DNA of 64,000 bases. It comes from Erodium maritimum (taxonomy: Eukaryota; Streptophyta; Magnoliopsida; Geraniales; Geraniaceae). The notes under the pieces were generated by a model. The model was not told the origin of the DNA. It saw nothing but the letters and a program-made list of their open reading frames with translations, and searched no databases. How positions within the stretch are numbered: position 1 is the stretch's first letter; each line of letters begins with the position of its first letter. The stretch is from assembly GCA_963921825.1 (NCBI GenBank), contig OY997589.1, positions 49,238,638 to 49,302,637 on the forward strand, given 5' to 3'. Below are positions 36,661 through 48,905 of the stretch, in pieces. Made by a program: the position numbers and the translations under genes.

Positions 36661-36708
36661 CAAAGTCGGCAGAAGAGCTACGCTGATAGACGGCGCCGAC
36701 CTCTCGAG

Positions 36709-38990
36709 GAACATTATATCTGTATCCGTATTAGACACCGAAGGATATAATATTGATGTTGGAAATTGGATTTTCAATATTCTATGCAATGATATATTTT
36801 ATGTTTATGCAAACATGGTCGGAGGATTGTACATATTAGATATGTGTAACAATGCCTCAAGCTCTATTTATAACGTTAATACCAAAAGGTCTAAATCCGA
36901 AAATTTAGATCAGACTTTGTTATGACACTATCGATAAGGCCACATAAACGAGACACGCATATCAATATTTCACAAGTGCAGAATTCTAATTCCATTCAAA
37001 TTTCATTCGAATGATAGGTGTGAGGCTTCTTTGATGGGAAAAATGACTAAAGTGCCTTTCATCGGTCGCAGTGAAAGGGCGGGTGAATTATTGGGGCTGA
37101 TACACTCAGATGTGTGTAGACCAGTAAGTTTGCTTGCTAGGAAGGGTTTTAGCTACTTTATCACATTTACTGATGATTACATGAATATGGTCATGTCTAT
37201 TCGGTGACACATAAGTCTGAAGATTTTGATAAATTCAAAGAGTTAAAGACTAAAGTAGAAAACCAGCTCGGGAAAGGTATTAAGGCACTTTAATTGGATC
37301 GAGGTGGAAAATACTTGACCACAGAGTTTTAAGATCATCTAAAAGAGAATGAGATCCTTTTGGAATGGACTCCTTCTAGGAGACTATTAGACAATGGTCT
37401 GTTCCATGATCAGTTGGACTGATCTCCCGATCTCTTTCTGGGGTTATGCTCTTGAAACGGCCGCAACCAGAGATGTTCGTAGAGCAAGAACCAATTCCAG
37501 TAAAAATTCCTAAAGGTCCAAGGCGATCTGGAAGGATTATTCTTCCACCTACGAGATATGGTTACTTTGTGTTTGGAGGTGACAATGAGCTTATGGTGGA
37601 TCATGAGGATCCAACCACCTTTCCAGAAGTCGTGGATGGACATGACACTGAGTTATGGTTGGGAGCCATGAGGAAGGAAATGCAGGCCATGTCGGACAAC
37701 CAAGTCTGGGAACTGGTTGATCCCATCGGTGGTGTGGGCACCACCGGATGCAAAAGGATCTTTAAGGTGAAGATGGACATGGATGGAAATCCTTTGACCT
37801 ATAAAGCCCGACTGGTGGCGAAAGGTTATAGACATATCCAAGGGATTGACTATAAGGAAACCTTCTCCCCACTGACTATGGTTAAATCTATCTAGATTCT
37901 TCTTGGCATAGTCTCGTGTCTTTATTACGAGATACGACAAGTGGATGTCAAAATCGCTTTCTTAAATGGAAATTTGACATAGTATGTGTGTATGTCTTGG
38001 CCCAAATATTTTGACGATCCGAAGGATAAGGGAAATATTTATAAGTTGTTGAAATCCTTTTATGGATTGAAACGAACTTCTCGGAGTTGGATCCTTCGTT
38101 TTGATAAAGCTGTAATTGGATTTTGCTTAATCAAGAAGAGGATAAATCTTGCGTTTATAAGAAGGCTAGTGGGAGCAAGATTACCTTTCTGGTGCTCATT
38201 GAAAACGACATCCCAATCCTCCACGAGACTAAATCTTGGTTGAGGAAGTGTTTTTCAATAAAGGACTTAGGCGATGCTTCTTATATCTTAGGGATTAAGA
38301 TATGTAGAGGTTGCACCAAGTGGGTCAAGGATTTAAGTCAGGGAACCAATGTGAACAAGGAATTGAGTAGGTTCTCAATGCTCGACTCAAAGAAAGGACT
38401 TTTACCCACTAGTCATGACATTCATCTCAGCAAGACTCAGTGTCCTAAGACACTTGATGAGCTGAAAAGGATGATACGAATCCCATGCACCTGGGGGTAG
38501 GATCGATCATATATGTAATGACATGTACGACACCGGACATCTCTTAAGCCTTATGTTGTACTAGTAGACATTAGTCTAACTCGGGGGAAAGATGATGTTG
38601 AACTAGTCGTCGAAGGATAAGTAGATGATAGTTTTCCAAGACAAATCCAGATGACTTTAGAAGTCAGTCAGGATATGGGTTTACGTTGAATGGCGGAGCT
38701 TTAGCTGGGAGAGCATAAAGCAAGATACGGTCGTCGAATCTACGACAGAGGCCAAGTACATGGATGTTGCAGAGGCAGATAAGGAGGCTATATGGATTTG
38801 GAAATTCACGACAGGGTTGGGTGTAATTAAAAACCCATCCAGCCCGGTGAATCCATTTTGTGACAACACCAGGGCCATTACGCAAGCTAAAAGCCCAGAT
38901 CGCATAACAAATCCAAACATGTACTACGGCGTATCCACCTCATCAGAGAAATACTTAACCGAGGTGAAGTGAAGATAATCTATATTGCAA
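36709..38990 (+). pseudogene. copia-2 pol remnant
   Basis: Protease/pre-integrase side at about 36709-36925 (NIISVSVLDTEGYNI), integrase core at about 37040-37390, and reverse transcriptase at about 37446-38500 (DNQVWELVDPIGGV, YKARLVAKGYRH). RNase H is at about 38700-38970 (FCDNTRAITQAKS). Fossil with many breaks. The segment matching the zinc knuckle and start of protease is absent at the border with G2. Confidence 0.85.
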
Positions 38991-39108
38991 CAGATAATAA
39001 CATAGCCAACCATTTGACTAAGGTAGTGTCGCTGCCTAAACATGTTAGACGTGTAAAGTCAATGGGGACATATTGGAGTTTAGATTGGAACTAGGGTAAG
39101 TGGGAGAT

Positions 39109-40787
39109 TGTTAGTCTTAGTGCCCGTAGTTCAATCCTAAATGTCCAAATGTATATATCATCGTCAGCAATAAAATTAAAGCGGATTTATATTACTTATG
39201 TGTTGGAGTAATATATCGATGTGTGCTCTGATTTATGCCCACTATGCGAATAGAACCGTATATCGAGATAGATCATACTCGATGGGTCCCTAGTCAACAA
39301 AGCTTCACTAGAAGCGACTAGTATGAAATATGGCTATTTATGGCTTACGTTCTATTAGTCATTGTTATGGGATTCCAGAGTCTGATCATAGATATCATGT
39401 GGGGCATGATATTGGACGACCCGACATGAATATGTGCCATAGATAAAGTCATGAACATATTCATTGTCGTAGCTTGTCATGTATCCTTAGACCAAGGAGA
39501 GTTTGTGATTGTTATGCTAGTAAACAATTGAGTTGGACATGAGCCTAACATTGTCCGTAACAGGGCTTCCATAACGGCCAGGGTTGGCTTGGGGACGGAC
39601 TGCATGAGTGAAACGAAAGACAGCTAAGGGATTTATCCCTCATACTACGGTATGGGAAAGATATCGGTTCTCGACCGCTTTATCGAGATTGACTGAAAGA
39701 ATAGCAAGGCCATGCACATGATATTTAGTATCATATATTCAGTCATCTCACATATCAAGGAACAGTGATTGAGAATAATAAGGATGACGGCTCTATGCCT
39801 AATCTCAATCAGGATATCAGAGATAAAATGATAATGATAGGGACGACGGAAAGGTAAGAATCGACAAGGTCGATTCGTTATGCATTGTCAGGCAACACTA
39901 AAGTCTCGTTAGTTTCCACTTAAATAAGATCAAGTAAAATGGGATTTTACTTTGATCTATTGACATGCACAAACCTAAGGGTCATACTGGAGGGTGAAAC
40001 TCATTGACACATTTATGGAGAATGGCCAAAAGGGAGTTGTCCCAGGACATGACAAAAACTGGGTTTTGGGTCATGTGCCCGTAAGTGTATAGGACTTTAT
40101 GGATCAAGATAAGGCTTGGAGTCTTGGGATTGATCGTGTCGGATAATGTTGGACATTCTCGGTATGGAAGGCTTGGTGGCGATGAGCGGGTCACAGGACC
40201 TCGTTGGGAATGGCCACGGACTATGTTCCAAAAGGCTCATGCAACCAAGGCCTATGGAACTAATTAATCAAGTCTTGATTAATTAGTATTAACTAAGCAA
40301 GACAAGGATTAAGGTGTTGGTGATTCACCACCTAACCCCATCTTGTCTAGCCATACTTTGTTTTATTTACACTCTACTTGTCACCATACTTGTCTCATGC
40401 TTTTAGTTTGACAAGTTGATAGGGTTTGTTATGTTTAAGTCATCTTTTTTTAAACATAACAAACACAAGACAAGAAAAGGAAACACAACTTATCCCTCCT
40501 CTCCCTTGCAATTTCGTCCAAGGCAATCTCCCACCTCCATTTTTGTGTTCTTGAGTCCTCAAAGAGAAGAACTATGTGGCTTTGATTCCCATGTGGATAC
40601 GTAGGAGTCTTAGAGACTCAAGCCAATCATTCGTTACCGGTGATCTTCTTTTGGTAATAAATAATGCTGATTTTTTCTTTTGTGAATCCATTCTTTGTTA
40701 GTTGTTTCATGGTTTTAATCGTCTCTTGGTTTTCATTGATTTTCCGCTGCGAGTTGGTTCATCTCCAACCCTACCTCGAACCCAACA
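39109..40787 (+). repeat. copia-2 3' LTR
   Basis: About 1679 bp, preceded by the polypurine tract GGGTAAGTGGGAGAT and ending ...CCCAACA. Partner of 17381-18965. Confidence 0.9.
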
Positions 40788-40792
40788 CTCAT

Positions 40793-42750
40793 ACCAAGTC
40801 TCTCGGTGCAAAGCTGATATCTTTTCTATGCTTATCAGCTTGTTGCTTGTATTTCTCGGTCCTTTTCTCCAAATTTTCTTTGACCCTTTGATGAAGTTTC
40901 TTGGTAAAATCTGCTCTGCTTTCTCCTTCACTAGAAATAACACCTTGAGGCTAAGATACAAGATCTAATGGAGTAGTAGGCGTAAAGCCATAAACAATTT
41001 CAAAAGGGGAGAATTTAGTAGTAGAATGTTTAGCATGCTTGTATGCAGACTCAATAAATGATAAACAAATTTAACCATTTCTTCAAATTTTTACCAACCA
41101 TGGCTCTCACCAATGTTGAAAGAGTCCGGTTTACTACCTTAGTTTGACCATCGGTTTGAGGATGACATGTAGTTGAGAAGAGCAGCTTAGATCCCCATTT
41201 TCTCCATAAAGTCTTCCAAAAATGGGCTAGAAATTTGGTATCACGATCTAAACGCACTTTTTCTTTGAAAAAGAGATCAGGGATTTGAGTAGCATAATGT
41301 CTTGTCGCATGGAATGAAATCAGCCATTTTGAAAAATCTGTCCACTACCACAAAAATGGAGTCCTTATAGTGGATCTTTGGCAGACCTAAAAAAATCCAT
41401 AGAAATATCTACCCATGGTATTTAGGAATAGGCAAAGGTATATATAAACCGTTAAGATGTGACCTGGATTTTTCCTTTAAGAAAGTTATGCATTTGTCAC
41501 AGAACCTCTCCACATCTCCGCTTAAGCGCGGCCAAATGAAATGATCCATAATCACACTTAGAGTTTTGTCTCGACCCAAGTGTCCCATAAGCCCTCCTCC
41601 ATGTTCTTCTCGGATTAGTAAATCTCTCATGGACCCTTGTGGTATACAAAGCCTATTATCCTTGAATAAGAATCCATGTTGTTGATAAAATGATCTGTAC
41701 GCAGCCTTGCTAGTGTCCTTGAAAGCCTCTTTGAAATCTGCATCAGTTTCATATAAACTCTTTACATGCTCAAATCCCATGATTTTAGCATCCATGGTGG
41801 AAATTAGAGCGTGCCTCCTTGATAGTGCATCAGCTATAACGTTTTCTTTTCCATTCTTATACTTGATCACATATGGAAAAGTCTCTATCAACTCAAGCCA
41901 CTTCGCATTCCTTCTGTTAAGAGTGGTCTGTCCTCTTAGGTACTTGAGTGTCTCGTGATCTGTATAAATAACAACCTCTTTGGATAATAGATAATGTTGC
42001 CAAGTTTCAAGAGATCTTACCAAAGCATAGAGTTCTTTGTCATAAGTAGGGTAATTGAGGGCAGCTCCATTGAGTTTTTCACTAAAGTATGCTACTGGTT
42101 TTCCTCCTTGAGTTAGGACAGCACCTATACCTGTACCTGCAGCATCACATTCAATTTCAAATGTGTTATCGGAATTAGGTAATACCAAAATAGGTGCATG
42201 TGGAAGTCTGTCTTTGAGCGTCTTGAATGTTTCCTCTTGTGCTTGACCCCATTTAAATTCCACATTCTTTTTAATCACCGCGGTCAAGGGGCAGCTATGG
42301 TGCTAAAATCTTTCACAAATCTTCCACAGAAGCTGGCCAATCCATTGAAGCTTCTAACATGCCCAATGGTTGTTGGTGTAGGCCAATCTTGAATGACTTT
42401 GATTTTCTCCTCACTAACTTTTAATTCATGCGAGCTTAGAACAAATCCTAAAAACACAACTTGATCAGTGAAAAATGAGCGTTTATTAAGATTTGCAGAG
42501 AGGTTTTCAGCTCGGAGCGTTTCTAAAACCTTTTCGATGTGGTTTAAGTGATCAGCAAGGTTAGAACTATAAACCAATATATCATTGAAATATACTACCA
42601 CAAACTTACTGATGTATGCCCTTAAGACATGATTCATGACACTCCTGAATGTACTTGGAGCGTTTGTAAGTCCAAATGGCATGGCCAGCCAATCATATAG
42701 ACCTTGCTTAGTTTTAAACGTTGTTTTTATAAAACCCCACTCATTCAAAA
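40793..42750 (-). mobile_element. gypsy-R, Ty3/gypsy remnant, reverse transcriptase to integrase
   Basis: Read leftward: reverse transcriptase from about 42748 (FKTKQGLYDWLAMPFGLTNA), then RNase H with a connecting domain ([36 protein letters not shown]) to about 41800. A zinc-binding integrase entry follows ([17 protein letters not shown]), then an integrase fragment with [16 protein letters not shown] near 41160. The order reverse transcriptase, RNase H, integrase defines Ty3/gypsy. The 292-residue open stretch at 41409-42287 is the best preserved retroelement coding segment in the window. The front of the element is missing beyond 42750. Broken, with a few breaks in this part. Confidence 0.88.
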
Positions 42751-43847
42751 AGGGTATTAATTTGAAATATGAAAGTTCGGGAAGATTTTTTGCAACAAGA
42801 GTTTTTGTTCAAAAGAAAAATAAAAAAAAGGGTGAAGAGGACTTGGGTCGGCCAGGCTCAGGCCCAGCCAGAGGACCGAGCCCAAGCCCGGCCATTTACA
42901 CTTCAGGCCCAAACCGCTTCAAACCCTACAACAACGCATCCTTCTTCAGATGTCCTCGCACGTGAAACGAGGCAGAACCAGCGACGCGTTTCTATTCCTC
43001 CTTCAATCTCTCTATCTCTCTCTCTTTCGACCTTCTTCTTCCTCGCGCTACCGACCCACCACCATCTCACACCTCGCCCTCACTCTCCTCCCCAGCTCAA
43101 TTCGAACCCAACACTACCGGAAACAACACGGGCTCGCCGGATAACGCCCGGATTCGAAGCTTCCGAGCTTGTTTCAGCGACAGCAACCGAGGATCGAAGA
43201 GGGTTCGTCCTCCCTCGCCTTTCTCCTTCTTCCCCAGCCTCGCCCCTTCTGATTACATGCCCTTCCGAGCTCGATTCGAGCGGGTGTGGTCGGAAACATC
43301 GCCGGCGACCTCGAGCTCGTCAGATCTGGAACAGGGACGAGTTTTGTGTTACGGCCGAGCCACCGCCGCCACGTCCACGCCTCGCCGGCATCCCTGACGC
43401 CCTTCGCCGCCATGTTCTTCCCCTCTTCGAGCGTATCTGACCCCGTTGACGGTGGCCAGAAAAAGTGAGCGTGCCGGAGTTGGATTCTACTCAGACGCGA
43501 AATGGATGGGCCTTGGGCCTTGTGGTTGAGCTTTGGGCCTCGTGGACGGGCTTACACCGGTAGATCTTGGGCCAGGCCCAGGACTAAGACCAGGTTCGGA
43601 TCTATAACTCCGGTCTGGCCTCGGGTTCGGGATCGGACCGGGTCTGGTTTGGGTTCTGGGTCGGATCTGGGTCGGACTCGGGTCGGATCCGGGTCGAACC
43701 GGTTTTAAAGTTTAATTATTTTAAAATCAGTTTCACTTAATTAATAAATTAAATAATTTGACTTAATATTGGACTTTAATGGACTAATTGTACAATTCAG
43801 AGGACCCTTGGACAACTACCGGGAGTGATTGGACCTTTATCAGTTAA
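42751..43847 (+). other. Unassigned GC-rich unit, left part
   Basis: Begins where gypsy-R ends. It contains pyrimidine-rich tracts (43000-43050), GC-rich DNA with open frames of up to 223 residues, and reiterations of GGGTCGGATC near 43610-43700, then becomes AT-rich. The composition resembles the promoter-to-leader side of the gypsy LTRs in this window, but I could not match it to one. G3 interrupts it; the right part is 49754-50887. The open frames have no domain and run out of the neighbouring retroelement, so I do not call a gene. Confidence 0.45.
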
Positions 43848-45609
43848 TGTAATAACCACTCCCGGTCAACGCCAGTCAAATCTGCGAAAAACAGGAGAAT
43901 TTAAAAAATTTCAGCACTTGATTGAACCTAAATTTGACCCCGAGGGTCATACCGGACTTAAGTTGACCCCGATATTGACCAAAGTGAGTTCCAGGGAACT
44001 CAGGGCAATTTTCTGATCAGTTTGGGAAATGTTGACTTTTCGCTGAAAAAGTCAACCGAGCGACGTTTTGGTCCATTCGAGGACCGTTTTGGATCCAAAA
44101 AGCTTAACCGTCGTCGCAGCGGTCATAGTTGAGCCGTTTCTTTGTAGCCCGTGAAGTTTCGTAATTTCTTGGAAAAAGTGCCCGTTCGAGGCCCGAGACG
44201 GTCGAATTTCACGAATCTGACTGACAAATATCTAGAAGATATTTTCCAAAAGGTGTGGGACCCATTTGCCACATGTCAATTATGTGGTGGTGTTAGGTTT
44301 CTTGAACAAAACAATTGATGAGACTTGAGGGGTAGTTTGTAAATAGTTAATGTTTTGTTTTTTTTTAAACAAAAACAAAAGGAATGTCTTGGGAGGTCTC
44401 GGCCAACACTTCACAATTAGAAAAAAACTAGACTTTTAGAGAGAGAAAGGAAGAGAGAAGGAGGAGAGAAAAAGAGAAGAGGCTTGGGGAATTTGTGACG
44501 TTTCTCGTTCATCAAGCCGTTGGATCGTCTCAACGATAGAAGATTCAAGCTCACACCGTCATTCTCTAGGGTGAGCATGGCACCGATTTTCATTTTGGTA
44601 CGTTTGAAATTTAGGGTTTGAGTTTAAACGGTTTGATTATGGTTGGGTTTTGGTTAGAATTGGTTTAAAGATGAATGGTTGAGGTTTGGGGTTCGTTAGG
44701 AACGTTTTGGGGCAAAAAGGAACTTTTCCTAATTATGGCCGGGTGGGGCCCACATGCCCGAGTATCGAGTTTTCGTGTTCGGGTGGTTTAGGGCGATCCC
44801 CAAGTAGTTAATCCACACCCGGATCGAAATTTGGAATTAAAATGTGAAAGTTGTAATTATCAGGTTTAGAAACTTTAAACGTTAATTATTTGACTCGGAA
44901 GTCAGAATTCGATTCCGTCTAGTGCCTAGGAACCCTTGAATTATTCTAAGACCGTAGAAACGAAAATGGGAATTTTCGGAGCCCCGGAAGGGCGTTTTAA
45001 AAACCCGGGCAGATTCGCCATGTCGGGCGAATCGGGCTTTTCCCAGCCCATTATCGACAATGTCGAGTAATCGGGAAGTTTGGGAGTGATCGACATTGTC
45101 GGGGTTACGTTTGGGCGTTAAGTTTATTAAATTTCAGCATTATGCCTGCAAGCTTAAAAGCGTTTAAAATTGTGTTCTTTTAGATCGTGCTGCAGACCGA
45201 GGGAAAGGAAAGCTAGGCGAGTGAATGAGATCACGCCGGAGCTTGTTGGTTAACTTTTGGAGAACATATACGAGGTAGGGAAAAGTAGCCGGATCTCGAC
45301 CCTGACTAGGGAAAGTTAACAGTAGAATTGCATGTGACACCGGGGTGTCGTGGGTTAAGTAGGTGTATCAAATATTAGAAAGGCATGATACGGGAACGTA
45401 GCGAATATTAGAAAAGCATGTGACACTTAGTAGTGTCGTAGGAGCTGAGAACTTATCGATGTTAGAATTACTGGAGGCATATGACCATGCCCGGAGGTTG
45501 ATTGTGAACTTATCGATATTAGGAGTACTGGAGGCATATGACCATGCCCGGAGGTTGATTGTAAAACTGTTGATATTAGGACTGTTGGAGGCATTGGTTA
45601 TGTCGGAGG

Positions 45610-46030
45610 TTGTTTGTGTATTTTGTGTCTTGGGTGGCCATGAGAGCCCGTGTTTTACTGTTGTGTCTTAGGTGGCCATGAGAGCCCGTGGTTTACTGTT
45701 ATTGTCTTGGGTGGCCATGAGTGCCCGTGGGGTTGTTGAACCCGTGTCCTTACTGTTGGTGTCTTGGGTGGCCATGAGTGCCCGTGGGGTTGTTGAACCC
45801 GTGTCTTTACTGTTGGTGTGTTTTAGGTGGCCGTGAGTGCCCGTGGGGTTGTTGAACCCGTGTCTTTACTGTTGGTGGTTTTGAGTGGCCGTGAGTGCTC
45901 GTGGGGTTGTTGAGCCCGTGAGTTACTGTTGGTGTATCTTGGGAGGCCGTGAGTGCCTGTGGGGTTGTTGAGTCTGTGTTTTACGGTTGGTGTCTTGGGT
46001 GGCCATGAGTGCCTGTGGAGTGCTGAACTT
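45610..46030 (+). repeat. Minisatellite in G3 5' LTR
   Basis: About eight units of 40-60 bp around the core CTTGGGTGGCCATGAGTGCC. The last units drift (GGAGGCCGTGAGTGC). Confidence 0.9.
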
Positions 46031-46588
46031 GTGTTGTTGCTGTTTGTTGAACTTTGTCTGTGATTGTGATTGTGGTTACCTGAGGTTGTGGGCCCGCTTC
46101 ATGAAACGGGGGTCCTCGATCACACGCGTCTGCATGTTCAGACGCGGTAGGGGGCCCGCCCGTCAGTAAAAGGGTCCTGGCCGCGCGTGTGTGGTTCGGG
46201 GTTGTGAGTGTGATAGGTCGACAGCCTGATCCGACTTTATGTCGAGGAAATGCGACAGGTCGACCGCCTGACCTGATGAGATCGGTAAAGGACGTGAGGG
46301 AGGTTACTGAGCAGCTGGTTTGCGATCCTTTGTGATCTTGTTTGGTGTGCGATCCTTTGTGATCTTGTTTGGTGTTGCGTAGCTTTCTGTCGTGTCCTTT
46401 GAGGAGGTCGTTGATAGTTGTGTCGGGTTTACATTACGAGTCCGAGTGTTGAGTCTGTTGAGGAAGGTAACGGGTTGTGTGTCAGTTGAGTACTTGAGTT
46501 TGGGGATTGTATTCCCGGTGTTGGGTTTGGTATTGGTGTTACCGGCATTGTTTGCTAAGTATGTCGTAGTCAGTCTGTTATCTGTGGT

Positions 46589-46606
46589 GGTGAGCGAACA
46601 CTCACC
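46589..46606 (+). promoter_or_regulatory. Conserved LTR hairpin block (G3 5' LTR)
   Basis: GGTGAGCGAACACTCACC, one stem mismatch, then TTTTCCTACAGG. Confidence 0.78.
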
Positions 46607-46882
46607 CCTAGCTGCTTTTCCTACAGGTACTGATCACAGGACGGACTAGGTGAGCTCTCGAAGCTTGTGGAGCTAGGAGCGGAGTCCGGGTTTTATCTTT
46701 TGAGTCTAGTGAAGGATACCTTGTACTTTGTCCATTTGTTGGGAAGTTTTTGAGTTGTAAATATTATTTTGATTAACTAAATGGAGATTTTAAAGTGTTT
46801 ATTCAAAACAGGTTTCATTTGTTTATTATTTTAAACGTTCGCGTCCCGAGTTCGGTTTTACTGAAATTGGGGCGTGACAGCT

Positions 46883-46896
46883 TGGTATCAGAGCTC
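46883..46896 (+). promoter_or_regulatory. G3 primer binding site
   Basis: TGGTATCAGAGCTC shortly after the LTR, complementary to initiator Met-tRNA. Confidence 0.85.
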
Positions 46897-47239
46897 GAGG
46901 TTTCACACCTCGGACTGTACGTCAATTAGGTGGGGAGAGTCGAGTCATTTAAGTCCCGTCGTGCGTTGGGTACGCAAGTCGGAACCGTGTGTAGACCCGT
47001 AGTGGTTTGAGTCCTGTTTGTGATTGTGCGTATGTGCAGTGTTTGATTGTTGGTGTGTTGATTGTTTGTTGTTGCGTGAAACGTTTTTAAACTGTCGCGA
47101 CTCGACGCAGGAGTTCCTGTAGTCGAACGTGACAGTGCTGATATCAAGTCGGTACAACGTAGTTCGGGGACGCCTGGACCGGGTTGTAACTACGTGATGT
47201 CAAGTATGAGGTTTTAAAATTAAAAGGGAGAAAGTTTTA

Positions 47240-47430
47240 AAATTGATTGGCCCGGTGGGCGTGTTTGATTTTGATTGGCCTGGTGGGCGTGTTTGATCTT
47301 GATTGGCCTGGTGGGCGTGTTTGATTTTGATTGGCCCGGTGGGCGTGTTTGATTTTGATTGGCCCTGTGGGGGTGTGTTGTTTTGGTTGGCCCGGTGGGC
47401 GTGGTTCGACTTTGGTTGGCCCGGTGGCGG
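47240..47430 (+). repeat. Tandem repeat in G3 leader
   Basis: About six copies of a 29-30-bp unit, GATTGGCCCGGTGGGCGTGT followed by 'ttgatttt'. A shorter version faces the other way in G4 at about 51425-51540, and a trace (two copies) is in the G2 leader near 34735-34785. Confidence 0.9.
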
Positions 47431-47534
47431 GTGTCGTTGTTGTTGAATTGTTGGTCGAGTGTATGCGTCGTCCAAAGTTTCTCTTTGAGGTTAAAAAGGA
47501 GTAAGGGTCGAGTTTAAGACGTTTTTGGAAAACT

Positions 47535-47628
47535 GGCATGCGCGAGAGTCACGGATCCTGTCACGGGTCCGTGACGGATCAGAGGGTTTTGGCCATTTTA
47601 GGGCCTTTGTCACGGCACCGTGACCCCA
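47535..47628 (+). repeat. Cluster of short palindromes GTCACGG...CCGTGAC
   Basis: Within about 95 bp the heptamers GTCACGG and CCGTGAC alternate, giving at least two possible hairpins. The G4 leader has an equivalent, slightly longer cluster at about 51200-51310. Confidence 0.75.
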
Positions 47629-47849
47629 ACATTGTCGGGGTTACGTTTGGGCGTTAAGTTTATTGAATTTCAGCATTATGCCTGCAAGCTTAAAAGCGTT
47701 TAAAATTGTGTTCTTTTAGATCGTGCTGCAGACCGAGGGAAAGGAAAGCTAGGCGAGTGATTGAGATCACGCCGGAGCTTGTTGGTTAACTTTTGGAGAA
47801 AATATACGAGGTAGGGAAAAGTAGCCGGATCTCGGCCCTGACTAGGGAA

Positions 47850-48277
47850 CATTCATGATTTGGATGTGAATGAGTCGAATTACTTATCCCTCGGTCTATT
47901 AGTGAACTATCTCTCCAGGGATTGTGAAAGATGTTCCACTATCAATATTCTTTTTATTGCTTCGACTCATATTCCCAAAAAAGTGGATCCCGCTCTAATA
48001 GCTCCGAATAAATGAAATACATGCATGAGTAACTGAGAACAAGGGAGATGGATATAAAAAGAATAAAGTAATGAAAAAGGAAGTCATTGCTAGTAGTAAC
48101 GACTTGTCACGATCCATTGGTTTATATAGAATCCATGTTCTAGGTGTATCAAAAAACATTCTTTTCGCTAGATAGGATAACTGAACCACATGGTTGCCAT
48201 CACAGCTCCTCTGTCTAATCTTTGTGAATAGGTCCTTAATTGCCAAAACCATAACTCTGGGATTCTCCACTGTCCCC
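47850..48277 (-). pseudogene. nad2: Mitochondrial DNA insert (NUMT) with nad2 last exon
   Basis: On the minus strand, 48190-48020 reads KRMFFDTPRTWILYKPMD and then FFLYPSPLFSVTH. This is the C-terminal end of mitochondrial NADH dehydrogenase subunit 2, a membrane subunit of complex I. Just before it (48250-48190) is sequence like domains V and VI of a group II intron, GAGCTGTGATGG...GTGGTTCAG, as expected for the last nad2 intron. The insert is therefore genomic mitochondrial DNA, not a copied transcript. After SVTH the text leaves nad2 before its normal end. The remaining 47850-48020 is another segment, probably also organellar, that I could not name. The neighbouring LTR lacks about 40 bp compared with the sister LTR at 45313-45350, which is typical of repair at a broken end. 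It cannot function in the nucleus. Confidence 0.82.
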
Positions 48278-48554
48278 GGGTTAAGTAGGTGTATCAAATA
48301 TTAGAAAAGCATGACACGGGAACGTAGCGAATATTAGAAAAGCATGTGACACTTGGTAGTGTCGTAGGAGCAGAGAACTTATCGATGTTAGAATTACTGG
48401 AGGCATATGACCATGCCCGGAGGTTGATTGTGAACTTATCGATATTAGGAGTACTGGAGGCATATGGCCATGCCCGGAGGTTGATTGTGAAACTGTTGAT
48501 ATTAGGACTGTTGGAGGCATTGGTTATGCCAAAGGTTGTTTGTGTATTTTGTGT

Positions 48555-48905
48555 CTTGGGTGTCCATGAGAGCCCGTGTTTTACTGTTGTGTCTTGGGTG
48601 GCCATGAGAGCCTGTGGTTTACTGTTGGTGTCTTGGGTGGCCATGAGTGCCCGTGGGGTTGTTGAACCCATGTCTTTACTGTTGGTGTGTTTTGGGTGGC
48701 CGTGAGTGCCCGTGGGGTTGTTGAACCCGTGTCTTTACTGTTGGTGGTTTTGAGTGGCCGTGAGTGCTCGTGGGGTTGTTGAGCCCGTGAGTTACTGTTG
48801 GTGTATCTTGGGAGGCCGTGAGTGCCTGTGGGGTTGTTGAGTCCGTGTTTTACGGTTGGTGTCTTGGGTGGCCATGAGTGCCTGTGGAGTGCTGAACTTG
48901 TGTTG
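48555..48905 (+). repeat. Minisatellite in G3 second LTR fragment
   Basis: Same units as 45610-46030 but about one copy fewer (about seven). Confidence 0.88.

Larger units (their letters stand above)
30508..36708 (+). mobile_element. G2, Ty3/gypsy element in copia-2, 3' end missing
   Basis: The 5' LTR (30508-34342) is followed by a primer site (34346-34360), a leader and a gypsy coding remnant. There is no polypurine tract or 3' LTR: copia-2 resumes at about 36709 at a position further along its own sequence than where it was left at 30507. A later loss therefore took the right end of G2 together with some copia-2 sequence. Fossil, broken. Confidence 0.85.
17381..40787 (+). mobile_element. 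copia-2, Ty1/copia element carrying three gypsy insertions
   Basis: Same family as copia-1 but opposite strand. LTRs are 17381-18965 and 39109-40787. The 5-bp flanks CCCAT (17376-17380) and CTCAT (40788-40792) are a target duplication with one difference. The internal part is recognised by matching copia-1. It runs 18966-19406, then resumes at 26318, 29614 and about 36709, each gap being a gypsy element. The LTRs differ visibly from each other in sequence and length, so this insertion is clearly older than copia-1. It lies inside gypsy-R. Broken in many places. Confidence 0.9.
43848..46879 (+). repeat. G3 5' LTR
   Basis: About 3032 bp, TGTAATAACC...GGGGCGTGACA, followed by the primer site. 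It holds a minisatellite at 45610-46030 and a hairpin block at 46589-46606. Confidence 0.9.

Noticed and set aside
42769-43440. Open frame of 223 codons, the longest in its region
   Set aside because: It starts beside the gypsy-R remnant and runs into GC-rich, low-complexity DNA. The peptide is rich in Ser, Pro and Arg with no domain, and an overlapping frame is equally open.
47850-48277. Plastid origin of the whole organelle insert
   Set aside because: The nad2 codons and group II intron end are mitochondrial. The remaining part (47850-48020) could still be plastid-derived, but I could not identify it.
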